From Schoenoplectus triqueter (taxonomy: Eukaryota > Streptophyta > Magnoliopsida > Poales > Cyperaceae): a stretch of DNA of 64,000 nt. The DNA lies in contig CAXKVV010001023.1 in assembly GCA_964058805.1 (NCBI GenBank), positions 1 to 64,000 on the forward strand, given 5' to 3'. Below are positions 34,963 through 46,800 of the stretch, one piece after another. The notes under the pieces are model-generated. The model did not search any database and had not been told where the DNA came from. It saw only the letters and a list, made by a program, of their open reading frames with translations. The position numbers were made by a program, and so were the translations under genes. The first letter of the stretch is position 1, and each line of letters opens with the position of its first letter.

Positions 34963-36168
34963 TGTTCCTATAAGGCCACCTCAGCAGTTGATTAACAGGT
35001 CATTAATGCTAAAGGGGAGTGCTTAACCTAGCAACCAATCATGACAAGCCAACTCAGCATGATTAATGCTAATCTGTGAATTAATCAATTAATAATCATC
35101 TCTGTAAGCCTAGACACAATAGACTTACAAGTGGGACCCTATTGTCAGGTTTATGAATCAGAGGAGCATGAGCTGTTATGTGAACCAAGCCCATTCAGAT
35201 AAAGCCGCAATTCAAATAAAAAGGAAAGAAAGGAAGTATGCACCTGACCCTTGCGCACCATCCCTCTGACTGTGGGCCCCACTCTGCTGCGGCTCACATG
35301 CGCCGAGACCGGCCCCCCCGGAGGCGCTTTCTTCTTCCCTTCCTCCTCTTCTTCTTTTTCTTCCGCGCGACTGGCCGAGAGGCGCCATGGTTGAGTAGGT
35401 TAGAGATAGCGGAATCCTTCAAATTCATTCGATAGGAAGGTGCATATTATTGATTAGAACATGTATCAAGCATGAATTTTAAGGAATATGAAAAGGATAA
35501 AGAGAATTGTGCTGAGACAGTCAATGAGATCAAAATTGGGATTGACCTTTGCAAGCTTGTAAAAGTGAAATTAATTGAACAAGCAGCTTTCTTTCACCAA
35601 GGCGATGCCCTCTGGATGCAAAGATAATACCCTTTGAAGCCTTGTAATAGTATTCCACTAGATCACCAATCGGGTAAAAGGCAGCAAGCTCAAATTCAAT
35701 AGTAGGGAGTAGAGACAATGCAAAGAACAAGGTGGATCAACTACTGAGTCTAATAGGAGGCTAAGAGAGCTTGCAATTGGATGAATTGATGAGTAAGGTA
35801 ATGGCAATGGTAATTGAGTGAAAATCGGGCTCAAATGGAGAAATGGAGATTTTTCACTGTACAGAGGCTTTTATAGTGTTTCAGAGAGCTCCCTGGTGAT
35901 TGCCAAGAGTGGAGAAGGTTCTAGAACAGTCCAGAAGTGAGTGATGGTTAGTTGATATGGAGAGTGGCAAAAGAGTGAATAAAAGAACCTTTGTAACTAA
36001 CTCAAACGGCTTAACCACTGACAGCCAACTCAATTGAGTAATTAGAAAGCACAAATACATCCTAACCATTGATCTAAACTGAACCAAAGGTGGAGATTGA
36101 ATCCAAGCCGTGATCCAAGTGCTAATCACCCAACCAATCACCATTTAGCAAATTACACACTTCTAGCC

Positions 36169-36176
36169 TATATAAA
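36169..36176 (+). promoter_or_regulatory. TATA box of the 5' LTR
   Basis: TATATAAA in CTAGCCTATATAAACTG, preceded by CCAATCACC at about 36134. It probably sets the RNA start near 36200, which makes the G-box array U3 and the hairpin array part of the RNA leader. Confidence 0.6.
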
Positions 36177-38715
36177 CTGAATTGGAAAACACAGAAGGGG
36201 TCTCTGGTAGAAGCTAGAAAATCTTAATAGTTGAAAGAGAGAGTCAATTGATAACCAGCAAAGAAGAATCAAGAAAAAGCAAGGAAAAGCAATTGGATTA
36301 ATTGATAGTAGACTTAGTCTCTCAATTCAATTCACTTTGCAGCTTCTAGGAGATCCAGTCATCATTTGCAAGCTTGATTAGGTACTGCTATCGAATTTAT
36401 AGTGTAATTGAGAATGATTTTTGTGAATTGTGCAATAAGCTTAATTCTTGCATTAAGCAATCAATGGATTTGTGATTTTTCATTCAATTTCATTTCTTTA
36501 TATTTGATTCCTGTCTCTTTTCACATTTGTTGCTTTTAAAACTCAGTTTTTAGATCAATTTCAAGAATTGCCAGAATGGCATATGAAATTAGTTATGAAA
36601 CTTGAATAATTAAAGACTTAAGCTTCTAGTTTGAATTTCATGTCACTGTTATATCTCATTTCTATTGTCTGGTCACACAATTGAGATTGGTAGTAGAGTT
36701 AAGCAACTCTCCCATTCATCGCTGGAAATTCGATCCTATGTCACAGTGAATCAATAGCAGGATTCGTGTTATCCTCTTGATTCCATTGCTTGAGTGATTG
36801 ATAAAGCACTTACAAGTAACTCAAGATGCAAGAAAAGCAACTTAACTGCAGGCAACTCGGTGTATATCTTTTGAACGAACACGGCCGGTACCGCACCGAG
36901 TAACACCGAGGTGGATAGGGCTATATACAACGAATTCAGAAAAAATCAAACTTGCAAACATGATCAGGAAGCATAGACGATCAACAACAGGAAGTTAATT
37001 GCAAGAATTATTGACTAATTGAGTTGAATTTGCGATTAGAAACTCAATCGGTACCAAACTGAGACTGTACCGGAAAATGGTACCTCTATACACGATGAAT
37101 CACCGTATCGATCTTCAATCAGATGTGACAGAGAGGTTCTTGGTAATGAGGCGATGCTACTAGGTCCATCTGATCGGAAGGGCGGAGCTCCGGTCACCGG
37201 TAACGACTTCCAGTGCGAATCTCAACAGGGTGGTCAACAGAGCAGTCAAAGGGACAGACGCGCACGAGTATTGATGTATAAACACGAGTATTGACGCACA
37301 CACGCGAATCTTGAGGAGATCGGACGATTAGAATAAAATGATGTTTTAAATAAAGATGCAGAATGAATCTGGGCCTTATATCTTGTATGGTTTAATCTTG
37401 AGGCGGATCCAGCGGCCCAGATAAGAACAGAGTTAAATGAAAGATGATCGCTAATCTTGGAGTAGATCTGACGGCCCAGATTAGGCCCAGTAATTAAATA
37501 ATAACAGAATAGTAATAATATAGAATAAATAAATGATTTGAAAATGCTCCTGAACTCCAAATTAACTCAAATTTGTTTCTAAAATTTTCTTATTTTCCAT
37601 ACTATTTTTCTATACAATAATATTCCAGTTTTAAAAATATAATCATGATAAAACAATTTAAAAGCAAAATACATTACATATATTGATATAGTTGACCTAG
37701 CTTTGACTTGTCATTTTAAATACTATAAAAATTCCAAAAATATAAATAAAAATCATAAATAATAACTAGATATATTTTAGTGATTTTTCAAGTGATTTTC
37801 CATGAAATAATAATAATGATAGTAATATACTATAATAAATAATGAGATTAGCTATATTCTTTGATAAATAAAAAAAATAAAAATATATAATAATAATAAT
37901 AGATATTATATTGATATTTTCTGTAAAAAGAATAATAAAAATAAATAGCACAAAATATACAAAATATACTACTATGGTAATGAATAGTATGAATACATTT
38001 TCTTTTATAATAAAAAAAATGATAATATAGTTTTATAATATGAATTGTATTTCTTTTGTTATTTCTATACAAATATACAATAAAAATACTTTTGATGAAT
38101 AAAATGAAATAAAAATAATAGTTGTAATAAAAGTATAATAAATTTCATCTCTTATAGCTATTTTTTTTAACTAATAATAGTAATAATAAAAAAATCTTAT
38201 ATTTTTCTGTAGATAATAAATAGAAATAATAAAAATAGATATAATGAATAGTATAATAAATAGGATAGAATATTAGTAAATGATTTCTTTTTAGCTATTA
38301 TAGATATTAAAAATAAAACAAAACAAAAAAAAAATAAATAAAAGTAATAATAGTAAAATAGTATAGCTAACCACCTTTTAATTTTGTAAATAATTCTTAC
38401 ATAATGAATAGTATTACAATATAATAGAATATAATAACAAAATTCCATTACTTTAGTTATTATAAGCAGTTTGAAAATATAAATAAAAAACATAGCTATC
38501 TTACTTTCCATTATTTTTGTAAGTGATTTTCTACAGAATAAATAGAGTTTAGAAATAATAAAAATAAAATTTTACTATTTTAGCCATTATAAAAATCCCA
38601 AAAATATTAATAGCTACTCCTTTTCCTATTATTTTTGTAAATAATTTTCTACATAGATAAATAGAGTTTAAGAAATAAAAATAATAGTAATAAAAAAATA
38701 ATAATAGTAATAAGA

Positions 38716-38757
<42 letters not shown>

Positions 38758-38880
38758 GTATCTTCATAATAGAAATAATAATGAAAGATATTATATAATA
38801 GACTTTGTGCATTTTAGAAATGAATAAATATGCTCACATAAGGAGTGTAGAGCCACATGAGAATATTTGCACACATTAGT

Positions 38881-40099
38881 CAAGACGAGAAAATCTTGAT
38901 GTAGGATGATTAAGGCTTCGATAGCAATGTGAAGAAGATACGTTGAGATAAGAACATCTTGACGTGAGAAGATTAAGGCTTTGATAGCAACAGGAGAAGA
39001 TACGTCGAGACAAGAACATCTCGACACTTGATAAAGAATAATAAGATACGTTGAGACAAGAACATCCTAACGTAGAATGATTAAGGCTTTGATAGCAGCA
39101 TGAGAAGATATGTCAAGACAGGAACATCTTGACGCTTAATGAAAAATAACCAGATCTACGACACTAACATGGAGATATATGTCGACTCTGAAGAAGAAGA
39201 ACATTACGATGTCCTAGATAGGTGACATCTTAATGACCCGCTGCCATGAGCAAGTAACTCATGATTGAATACGCTCACACAAGGGGTGTAGGGCAACATA
39301 GTAATTTTGCACAAGTAATGCAACACGTAGAATGATTAGTCGAGACAAGAACATCTTGACGCTCACTGAAGAATGACCAAGGCTACGACATCAGCATGGA
39401 GAGATATGTCGACTTTGAAGAAGAAGAACATTACGATGTCCGAGCGAAGTGACATCTTAATGACTCGGTGTCATGAACAAGTAATTCATGACCATTTGAG
39501 CTGGCAAGACTGAACTCGTCCGTCGATGAGTTTGTCTCCTGACTCATTTCCCGAGACTGTGAGATTGAATCGGTCTGTTGGTAGATTCATCCACAAAACA
39601 GTGAATGTGAACCGTTCTGTAGGTAGGTTCCTTCACTTACACATGCCTCAATGTTGAACTGGCCCAGTGCTTCAGGTTTAATATTGTGTGCAATTGTGTT
39701 TCCTAGGTTTATGAATCGGCTTAGTGCTACGAATTCATGATCTAGAAGATCGGTGAGAAGAAATACGTGGGCCATATCCACCCTTCTCCTGATTCACCAA
39801 CCTCAAGATCAACCGGCTCAGTGCTTCGAGTTGTATTTTGTGTGATTGGTTGTTGACTAGTTAAGATTGAACCGGTCTGTTTGTAGGTTTATCTTCTAGA
39901 TCAACGGAGGTCGAGTCGGTCTGTATGTAGACTCACCTCAAGCCCCTATGAAGAGATTAACCTGGTCTGTTGGTAAGGTTACATCTCGAGGTGGCATGGA
40001 CTGAACCGGTCTGTTTGTAGGTTCGTCCCCCATAGGATAAAACCGATCTGTTTGTAGGTTTTGTCTTCCCTAGATTGAACCGATCTGTTTGTAGGTTCA
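38881..40099 (+). repeat. Covarying stem-loop array in the LTR leader
   Basis: About 20 short hairpins in three groups. Group A, loop near CAAGAACA: GTCGAGA/TCTCGAC (39004-39025), GTCAAGA/TCTTGAC (39112-39133) and four more at 38881, 38941, 39048 and 39339. Group B: GATGTC/GACATC (39208-39229 and 39435-39456), and loop CAAGTAA with CATGAG/CTCATG (39245-39263) or CATGAA/TTCATG (39472-39490). Group C, loop near GGTCTGTTTGTA: AACTC/GAGTT (39513), TGAATC/GATTCA (39566), GAACC/GGTTC (39609 and 40003), GAGTC/GACTC (39913), AACC/GGTT with outer GAGAT/ATCTC (39953), AAAACC/GGTTTT (40039) and TGAACC/GGTTCA (40076). Three further units have loops near GGCTCAGTGCTTCG (39657, 39711 and 39810). The whole array recurs at +17969. 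Confidence 0.75.
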
Positions 40100-40344
40100 T
40101 CTTCCGTAGATCCCTTTTTATAAACTTAGACGACCACTTGCCCATCTCTTAACTATACTATTTGCTTCTCTCTTTCAAAGATCCAGAGGTGCCTCGAGGT
40201 TCGTAGCCCAGGGTAATTAACGGTGGGGGCTTGCGCCCACCGGAATCTACAAGAACCCACAATCACTAAAAACCCCCTGAATGTGCGTCCAAATATCTCT
40301 AAACGGCAGAATCGGCCGACACCCAGCAGATGCACGCTCGGGAG

Positions 40345-40733
40345 GGATCTCCGTGTCCTTCTTCCGCAGAACCCATCGCCCGGCGGCGGTGCGGCGGCGC
40401 GCGAAAAAGGGTCGCACAGGATCTGGCACGCCCAGTGGGACTATCAAAATAAACTCAGGGAACATAAGATTTTGGATGCATATCTAGGGGGGATCTCCGT
40501 GTCCTTCTTCCGCAGAACCCATCGCCCGGCGGCGGTGCGGCGGCGCGCGAAAAAGGGTCGCACAGGATCTGGCACGCCCAGTGGGACTATCAAAATAAAC
40601 TCAGGGAACATAAGATTTTGGATGCATATCTAGGGGGGATCTCCGTGTCCTTCTTCCGCAGAACCCATCGCCCGGCGGCGGTGCGGCGGCGCGCGAAAAA
40701 GGGTCGCACAGGATCTGGCACGCCCGGTGGGAC
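40345..40733 (+). repeat. Three tandem LTR-terminus plus primer-site modules (146-bp period)
   Basis: The GC-rich LTR end (GGATCTCCGTG to GGGTCGCACA) finishes at 40418, 40564 and 40710. Each end is followed by GGATC and an 18-base primer-site-like string. The 3' LTR has only two termini, the first followed by the internal primer site at 58393-58410, and it ends after the second terminus at 58533. The third module therefore lies in the leader, downstream of the true LTR end. Confidence 0.85.
40570..40587 (+). other. Primer-binding site used for this copy (middle of three)
   Basis: TGGCACGCCCAGTGGGAC starts 5 bases after the LTR end at 40564. Sister sites are 40424-40441 (identical) and 40716-40733 (TGGCACGCCCGGTGGGAC). 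TGG at the start fits pairing with the CCA end of a tRNA. I could not assign the tRNA with confidence. Confidence 0.7.
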
Positions 40734-40814
40734 CTAGATTCTCCTCTTATCTCTGAAAGAGAGAGGCAAATAGAATACTTAAGAGATACAAGTGGTCTTC
40801 TATGTGCTAAAATG

Positions 40815-40847
40815 ACTAATGATTTTCAAGTATTTTTGTTTTTGCAG
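40815..40847 (+). other. Predicted 3' splice site before the gag start
   Basis: CTAAT at 40815-40819, a T-rich tract, and TTTTTGCAG ending at 40847 together look like a plant branch point, pyrimidine tract and acceptor. The ATG at 40851 follows at once. This suggests a leader intron whose donor lies upstream; I did not find a unique donor. Confidence 0.5.
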
Positions 40848-40850
40848 GAA

Positions 40851-43800
40851 ATGGCATACTTTGGAAACTTCAACCTTGCTCCCTACACCGTCATGCCTGC
40901 ACAGAGCCCAGAGGGCAAACTATTCATGTTCTTCGGGACCATCCCGCAAGAACTTACTATCTATGGCCCAGCTCCAGTGGCCGCCCTCACTCCCGCGACC
41001 GTCCAGATCTCTATTCAGGACGAGGAGGAAGAATCGATCACCCTGACTCCCAAGGGGATCTCGAACAACATTATGGCCTCTCCTACTGCCTCCCCAAAGA
41101 GGAGAAGGCGCCCGTCTAAGAAGATGGCCTCAAAGGCAGCAGCCCAGACTGCCCGCGACTCCCAAGCATCCAGGAAGAGGGCCCTGGACGCATACCAAAA
41201 TCAGCTGGTGGCTAGGCCAGCTGTCCCAGTCTCCAATAAATTCACAGCTCTCCGAATAGTGGCCAAAAACTCAGCCACAGGCCAGCTCCGCCAGGCATGG
41301 GAGGTGCCTAAGCCCACACCTCGCCCAACTCAAAGGCCTCAGCGCCGCCAAGATAAGTCTCAAACCCCTGCAGAAGCCATCTACAAGGCTCACAGGGCCC
41401 TCAAGCAGAGGAAGAGCGTTAAGAACGCTAGGTCGAGACGATACGTCTCCCGCCCTAACCAATCTCAAGGCATGGCTCAGCCGCAAGCCATTGCCTCCAC
41501 TCCGAACCCAAGGAGGTCTATACCAAAGGCAACACCTAGCACCCAGCAGGTGTGGGTCCCAAAGGGTTCCCAGCCAACGAAACCCCAGTCTCAAGCCCAG
41601 CCCAGCAAGGCCGGCAGGTCTAACGCTCCGCCCGAGAGCGTGTTCAACCGCTTAGGTCAGAAGAGTGTATTCAGCCGGTTAGGCTCAAGAATACCACTCA
41701 ACAACTTGAAAATAACTGCCCCCGACCAAGCGAAGAAGAAGAGAAGAATCGCTCGTTACGAAGAGCACTTCTCAGTCAACACCATCAGTATAAGCTACGA
41801 TACTGATCCAGACACTGATGGTGAGGTGAATATGGTCCAGGATGACCAGTCTCCGCCTAATCAAGCTCACGTCACCAATACCAATAAGAATAATGGTAGA
41901 AAAGGGAGACCCCCAAAGAGAGTCAACCCCGAAGGCAATAGCAGGGAAGGGGAAGACCATAATGAAAACCCTGATCTTTTCGACAACGAAGATGACGTTG
42001 AAGCACGTCCCGAAATGCCTATCGATGAAATTGAAATATTAAAAGGCCACATCGAGGCACGGGATGAAGAGCTGATTAGGCAACGGGAGCTAATCGCTAC
42101 CATGCTAAAGCAAAATGAAGAACTGATTAAGGCGGTCAAATCCTTACAAGAATCACAAGACGCCAACTTCAAAGCTGGTAGCTCCCGTCAAGAAGGGGTC
42201 CACAGTACCAAAAGCAATCATAAGGGAAAACAACCGGTCGATTCTAAACCCCATCCACACAGAACCATAGAAGTGGAGGCTGAACCAACGGGAATATCCC
42301 GGAAAGAGATTCAAGCCATGATTGCACAGCAAATGCAAATAGCTGGAGGTGGATACGCTATCCCTCCCGTTAAAAACTGTGGACATCCATACCCTGCCAT
42401 ATATGACTTGGAAGAATATCCTAAAGGGTATGTGATCCCCCGCTTCAGGACCTTCTCCGGGGAAGGCAATAAAGACCTAAACCCCGAACAACACCTGGCC
42501 CACTTTGTAGCCTCGTGCGGCAACACGGGTGGCAATGATGCACTGTTGTTAAGACAATTCCCTCAGAGCTTAGTGGGAACCGCTTTCCAATGGTACTATT
42601 CACTGGAAAACAACAGCATCAGGACCTGGGACGAGATGGCAGACTCGTTCAGGGCGCGATTTGTCATGGTGTCTGACAAAATAAATATAGCCGATCTGGC
42701 AAGCACTAAACCCAAGAAAGGGGAGTCAATGACAGATTTTATCAATAGATGGCGGAACCTCAGCATTAAATGCGACCGCACATTAACTGAAGATGAAGCC
42801 GTCAACCTAATCATGAAAAACATTGACGGGTGGATGGGCATGCTTCTTGGTGTGACAAAGGTCAACACATTTAAAGACTTGCTCAGATCGGTATCCAACA
42901 TGGAAAGAATGTCACCGCATACCATGCCGAACTTCATGAATAATAGGCCGCAACGAGGAGCCCGAGCTGAAACTAAAGTGGCATTCACCTCGCTAAAAGA
43001 TAAGATGGTTGCCAACACAGACACCCAAGGCGGCAGCAGTGGCACAAATGGCAACAATTACAACAAGGGACCCAGGCCCAATCCAGGAGGGAGTTCACGG
43101 AGTTTTGAATCCCTTAAACAAAAGAAATCTAAACCGTACTCCTTCAGAAAAGATAAAGTTGCCCAAATCTTTAGAGGGGCACTGAAGAATGGCCTAACCC
43201 TGCCGGCCAGTAAACGCCCGGAAGATGCCGATAAATCAGACGAACCCAACTTTTGCCCATACCACAGAATAATAGGGCACTCAATTGAAGATTGCTGGGT
43301 CTTCAAAGATTGGGTCGAAAAGGCATACAAAAATGGTGAAATTACTTTACCAAAAGGGTTCTTGCAAAGCCCATCAGCACATGAACAGGCCAACACGATC
43401 TCTCATGAGGAAGAGAAAGTCCCGGGCCAATTAAGCGAAGACCAAGAAGAACAATGGACTACGCACCTATCGAAGAAATCAATTAAAATGCTTAAAGCCC
43501 TTAAGAAAGAACCTGGCATGAAATGGAAAGACGATATCACACCAGTGGTCCCACCAAAACCCAGGGTATATTATAAGGTGGACCAAAGCCAAGACCAGGT
43601 TCTTAAGAAGAAAAAGAAGCATAGAAATAACAAGTCCAGAAAGAATAAAATTGAAGAATATGAGCAGGGCAGTCCCGAGGCGATCACCCTCCAACATTTC
43701 ATCTCCAAAGAAGACTGGGAGAAGCTAACCCTAGGTCAAAAGGAAGAAAATATAGATGAAGAAGTAAATAAAGAAGAAAGCGAAGAGATCTGGGGTGCTT

Positions 43801-46800
43801 CGTGCAATATGGTATATTCTTCTCACGACGAAGATATGCCAACTTTAGAGGAGATGTTCTTCCCAAATGATGAAGGAGAAGCAAGCACCTCTGGGACCAA
43901 AAATGAAGAATGTAAAGCCGTACTCCGGTCCGGGACTTATATACCCGAGAGACAGGCTCCCAAGGATTCCGATAAAGGAAAGGACAAGGTCCAGAATAAA
44001 GGCAAAGAGGTCGAGAATCCAAGCAAGAACCCAGAAAAGACCCGGTCGACGGGCGAAGAATATAATGTGTTGGCACATCTGCGTAAGATTCCAGCGCTAT
44101 TAAGCATATTTGACGCGTTGATGATGTCACAAGACCTAAGGGAGGTACTAATTCAGGCCTTGCAAGATCCCGAGAAGTACAAGTCATACTTCGTAGAGCA
44201 AAATATGCAAGAAGCCCTATTCACCGCCAAACGAGCCGCCTGTATAAATTTCACAGACGACGACCTCCTAATAGGCACCGTCGACCACAATCGTCCACTG
44301 TACATCACAGGAAATTGTGGAGGACAAAAGATTGGCCGCATCTTGGTCGACGCAGGGTCTTCGATCAATATTATGCCGCTCAAAACCCTGAAGACCATCG
44401 CCTTAGATGTGAAGAACCTATCTGATGAAAAGGTGATTATTCATGGCTTCAATCAAAACTCCCAAAAGGCCCTGGGAGCTATAACTCTAAACCTGCAATG
44501 CAGAAGCCTAAGAGCGCCTACTAAATTCTATGTTATTGACGCTGAAACCTCTTATCGGGCGTTGCTGGGTCGCCCGTGGCTTCACAGTAATCAGGTCATA
44601 CCCTCTACTCTGCACCAATGCCTGAAATATATTGAGAATGGTAAGCAAAAGAGAATTGACGGAGATGTTAAGCCATTCAGGGTGCATGAGATTAAATTCA
44701 ATGACGCCCAATATTTTCTGCCCAAATCCGCTGTGGCGCCAAGCCGGCCTATAACAAAAGTAGGTCAGAAACCCTTCAATAAAGGCCCAAAATTTGATAC
44801 CTCATCCGGAGAAGAAGAAGAGGTCAAATTTAATATTAAACCCCGAGGTGCACGAGCCCAAAGACCCGGAAGAAAGTCGGGTGAAGAAGCAACCTTCTGC
44901 TTCAAACAGGTGGCTGCGTATAAGGCCCAAATAAAACCGAGCGAAATAAATGCAAGTGATTCTGAAGAGGAGGTCATTTTCAATTTTAACCCTGCCAACA
45001 CCCCTCAAATTCAGATCATAGAGGCAACTTCAGGAGAAGACTCCGAAGATTCTAACAACTCGGGCGATACCACCTCGGGAGAAGAATCTGGCCATGATCG
45101 TCAACCCTGGGAAGAGGAGTCTGACGAAGAGATCATCTATCACATCCTCAAGAAGCCATATAAAGGGCCTGAAACAGATAATGAAAGTGAGGAGTCATAT
45201 ATGATCAACACGGGACCCGGTAGCGGAAGGGATAACCCGGTTAGGCCGAGGCCTATAAATGAAGAACGCTCATGGCGGGAAAATTTTGAAGGTCGTGTCT
45301 GGAATGCGATTGACGAAATAAGGCACCAGGTTGAAAATAATAGAAGAGAGGTGTCTGAACAATGGGAAGTGATGCAGGATATCAAGACGCAACACAATGA
45401 AATCATGATAATGATTGAAAACCTGCAAACCGCGATCTATAACTCCGAGCTACTCAAAGAAATGACGAGCGAACCCCGTTCCGGGACCCCCGAAAGACAA
45501 GCACCCGATAGCAGCAAACGGGTAATTGTCATAGTAGATGAATCAAAGGGGGAAGAAACGAAAGCTAAGCAACCGACCGTCATGCAAACTCTCAAGGTCA
45601 AGAAGAGTAAACCATACTCTTTCCTGAAAAATAAAACAGCTCGGATATTTGAGCAGGCCTTAAAGAGCGGATTAACACTTCCCGTTTGCAAAAGACCCGC
45701 AGACATAGAGAGAGCCAGTGAAGGCGAATTCTGCCCTTATCATCGCATATTGGGTCATACTATTGAAGAATGCTGGGTATTCAAAGACCTTATAGAAGAA
45801 GGGCATAGAAACGGGACGATCCAACTCCCGAAGAGCTTTCAACAAGACCCAGCTCCGCACAACTCGAATAGCAAAGGCAAAGGGGTTGCTTATACGATCT
45901 CGCACACTCCCGTACCTAGCAAGCCTAAGGTTGCGAGACGTAAGCCTATCAAAGAAATCTACCGCTCCAACTCAGTCATGAATATTGAGATAGAAGAAGA
46001 GATGGCAGCGCTAGAAATTACTGTGGTTCCTGAAAGGCATTTTAAAGACCTCATACCAAGGGAAGTGAACCACATCCAAACCCTGAAGACCTTTGTTGTG
46101 CCGGCAAAGGTAGAGCGCATCAAAGGGAAAACTATCATCCACAAGGCTATAATTTTCTATCAGAGCGATTCAACCCAGTCTCTGAAGAACCCTGATCACA
46201 ACACTTGGAAGAAGTGGGTGATAGAACAAGAATCGGAGAATGCAACGAGCGGTGACGCTGCATTTCATCCCTTTGGAAAGGAGCTGTATAAACTGGCAAA
46301 AAGGGCGAAATGTCTGAGAGACATATCCAAGGCCGAGGCCAAGCGCTTCGATGAACTCTGGAATGGCGGCCAGAATAAAGTCCTGGGCCTGGATGGCAAA
46401 ATAAAATATACCCGGGGGTTAGGGTATGACTGCGATAATGCAGCATGTTTTGAGGGGTCTCTCAACGAGTATCGTATGAAAGAAAGCTGTTGCATGACTT
46501 CTGTTGAGATGCTGGATAATGAAACAGAAGAGGACAATACCCCGGTCCTGAAAAATGCTTTGAAACAGCTAGAAAAGGAGCCTAACACGGTCGATGAGTT
46601 AGCTGAAATTAATTTGGGGACAAAAGAAGACCCACGACCAACTTTCATAAGCGCGTCATTGCCGGAAGAGGTAGCTGACAGGTTGAAGACATTCCTTAGA
46701 AGCTACATGGACTGCTTCGCTTGGAGTTATAAGGAAATGCCTGGATTAGATCCCAACGTGGCGGTCCATTACTTAAAAATCGATCCAACCTTTAAGCCGA

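Larger units (their letters stand above)
33936..40564 (+). repeat. 5' LTR of the giant gypsy element
   Basis: It starts TGTTTACCCC and ends GGGTCGCACA. U3 covers about 33936-36190 up to the TATA box region; R and U5 fill the rest. It contains a G-box array (34740-34962), an AT-rich block (37560-38810) with a (TAA)n run near 38718-38752, a hairpin array (38881-40099), and a short GC-rich end with an internal copy of the LTR terminus and primer site (40345-40564). Short frames in both orientations have no domains. They are identical in the 3' copy only because the LTRs are young. Confidence 0.92.

Noticed and set aside
34739..35435. Plus-strand LTR frames with His/Pro-rich products
   Set aside because: They overlap the G-box and TCP-like repeats. 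The repeated CATW-type strings come from the 42-bp unit, and no domain is present.
37766..38812. Minus-strand frames rich in Ile, Tyr and Phe inside the LTR
   Set aside because: They arise from AT-rich LTR sequence. Their exact repetition at +17969 reflects LTR youth, not coding constraint.
38881..40099. CRISPR-like regular repeats
   Set aside because: The host is a plant, spacing is uneven, and the conserved part is the loop with paired arms changing, not a fixed repeat with unique spacers.
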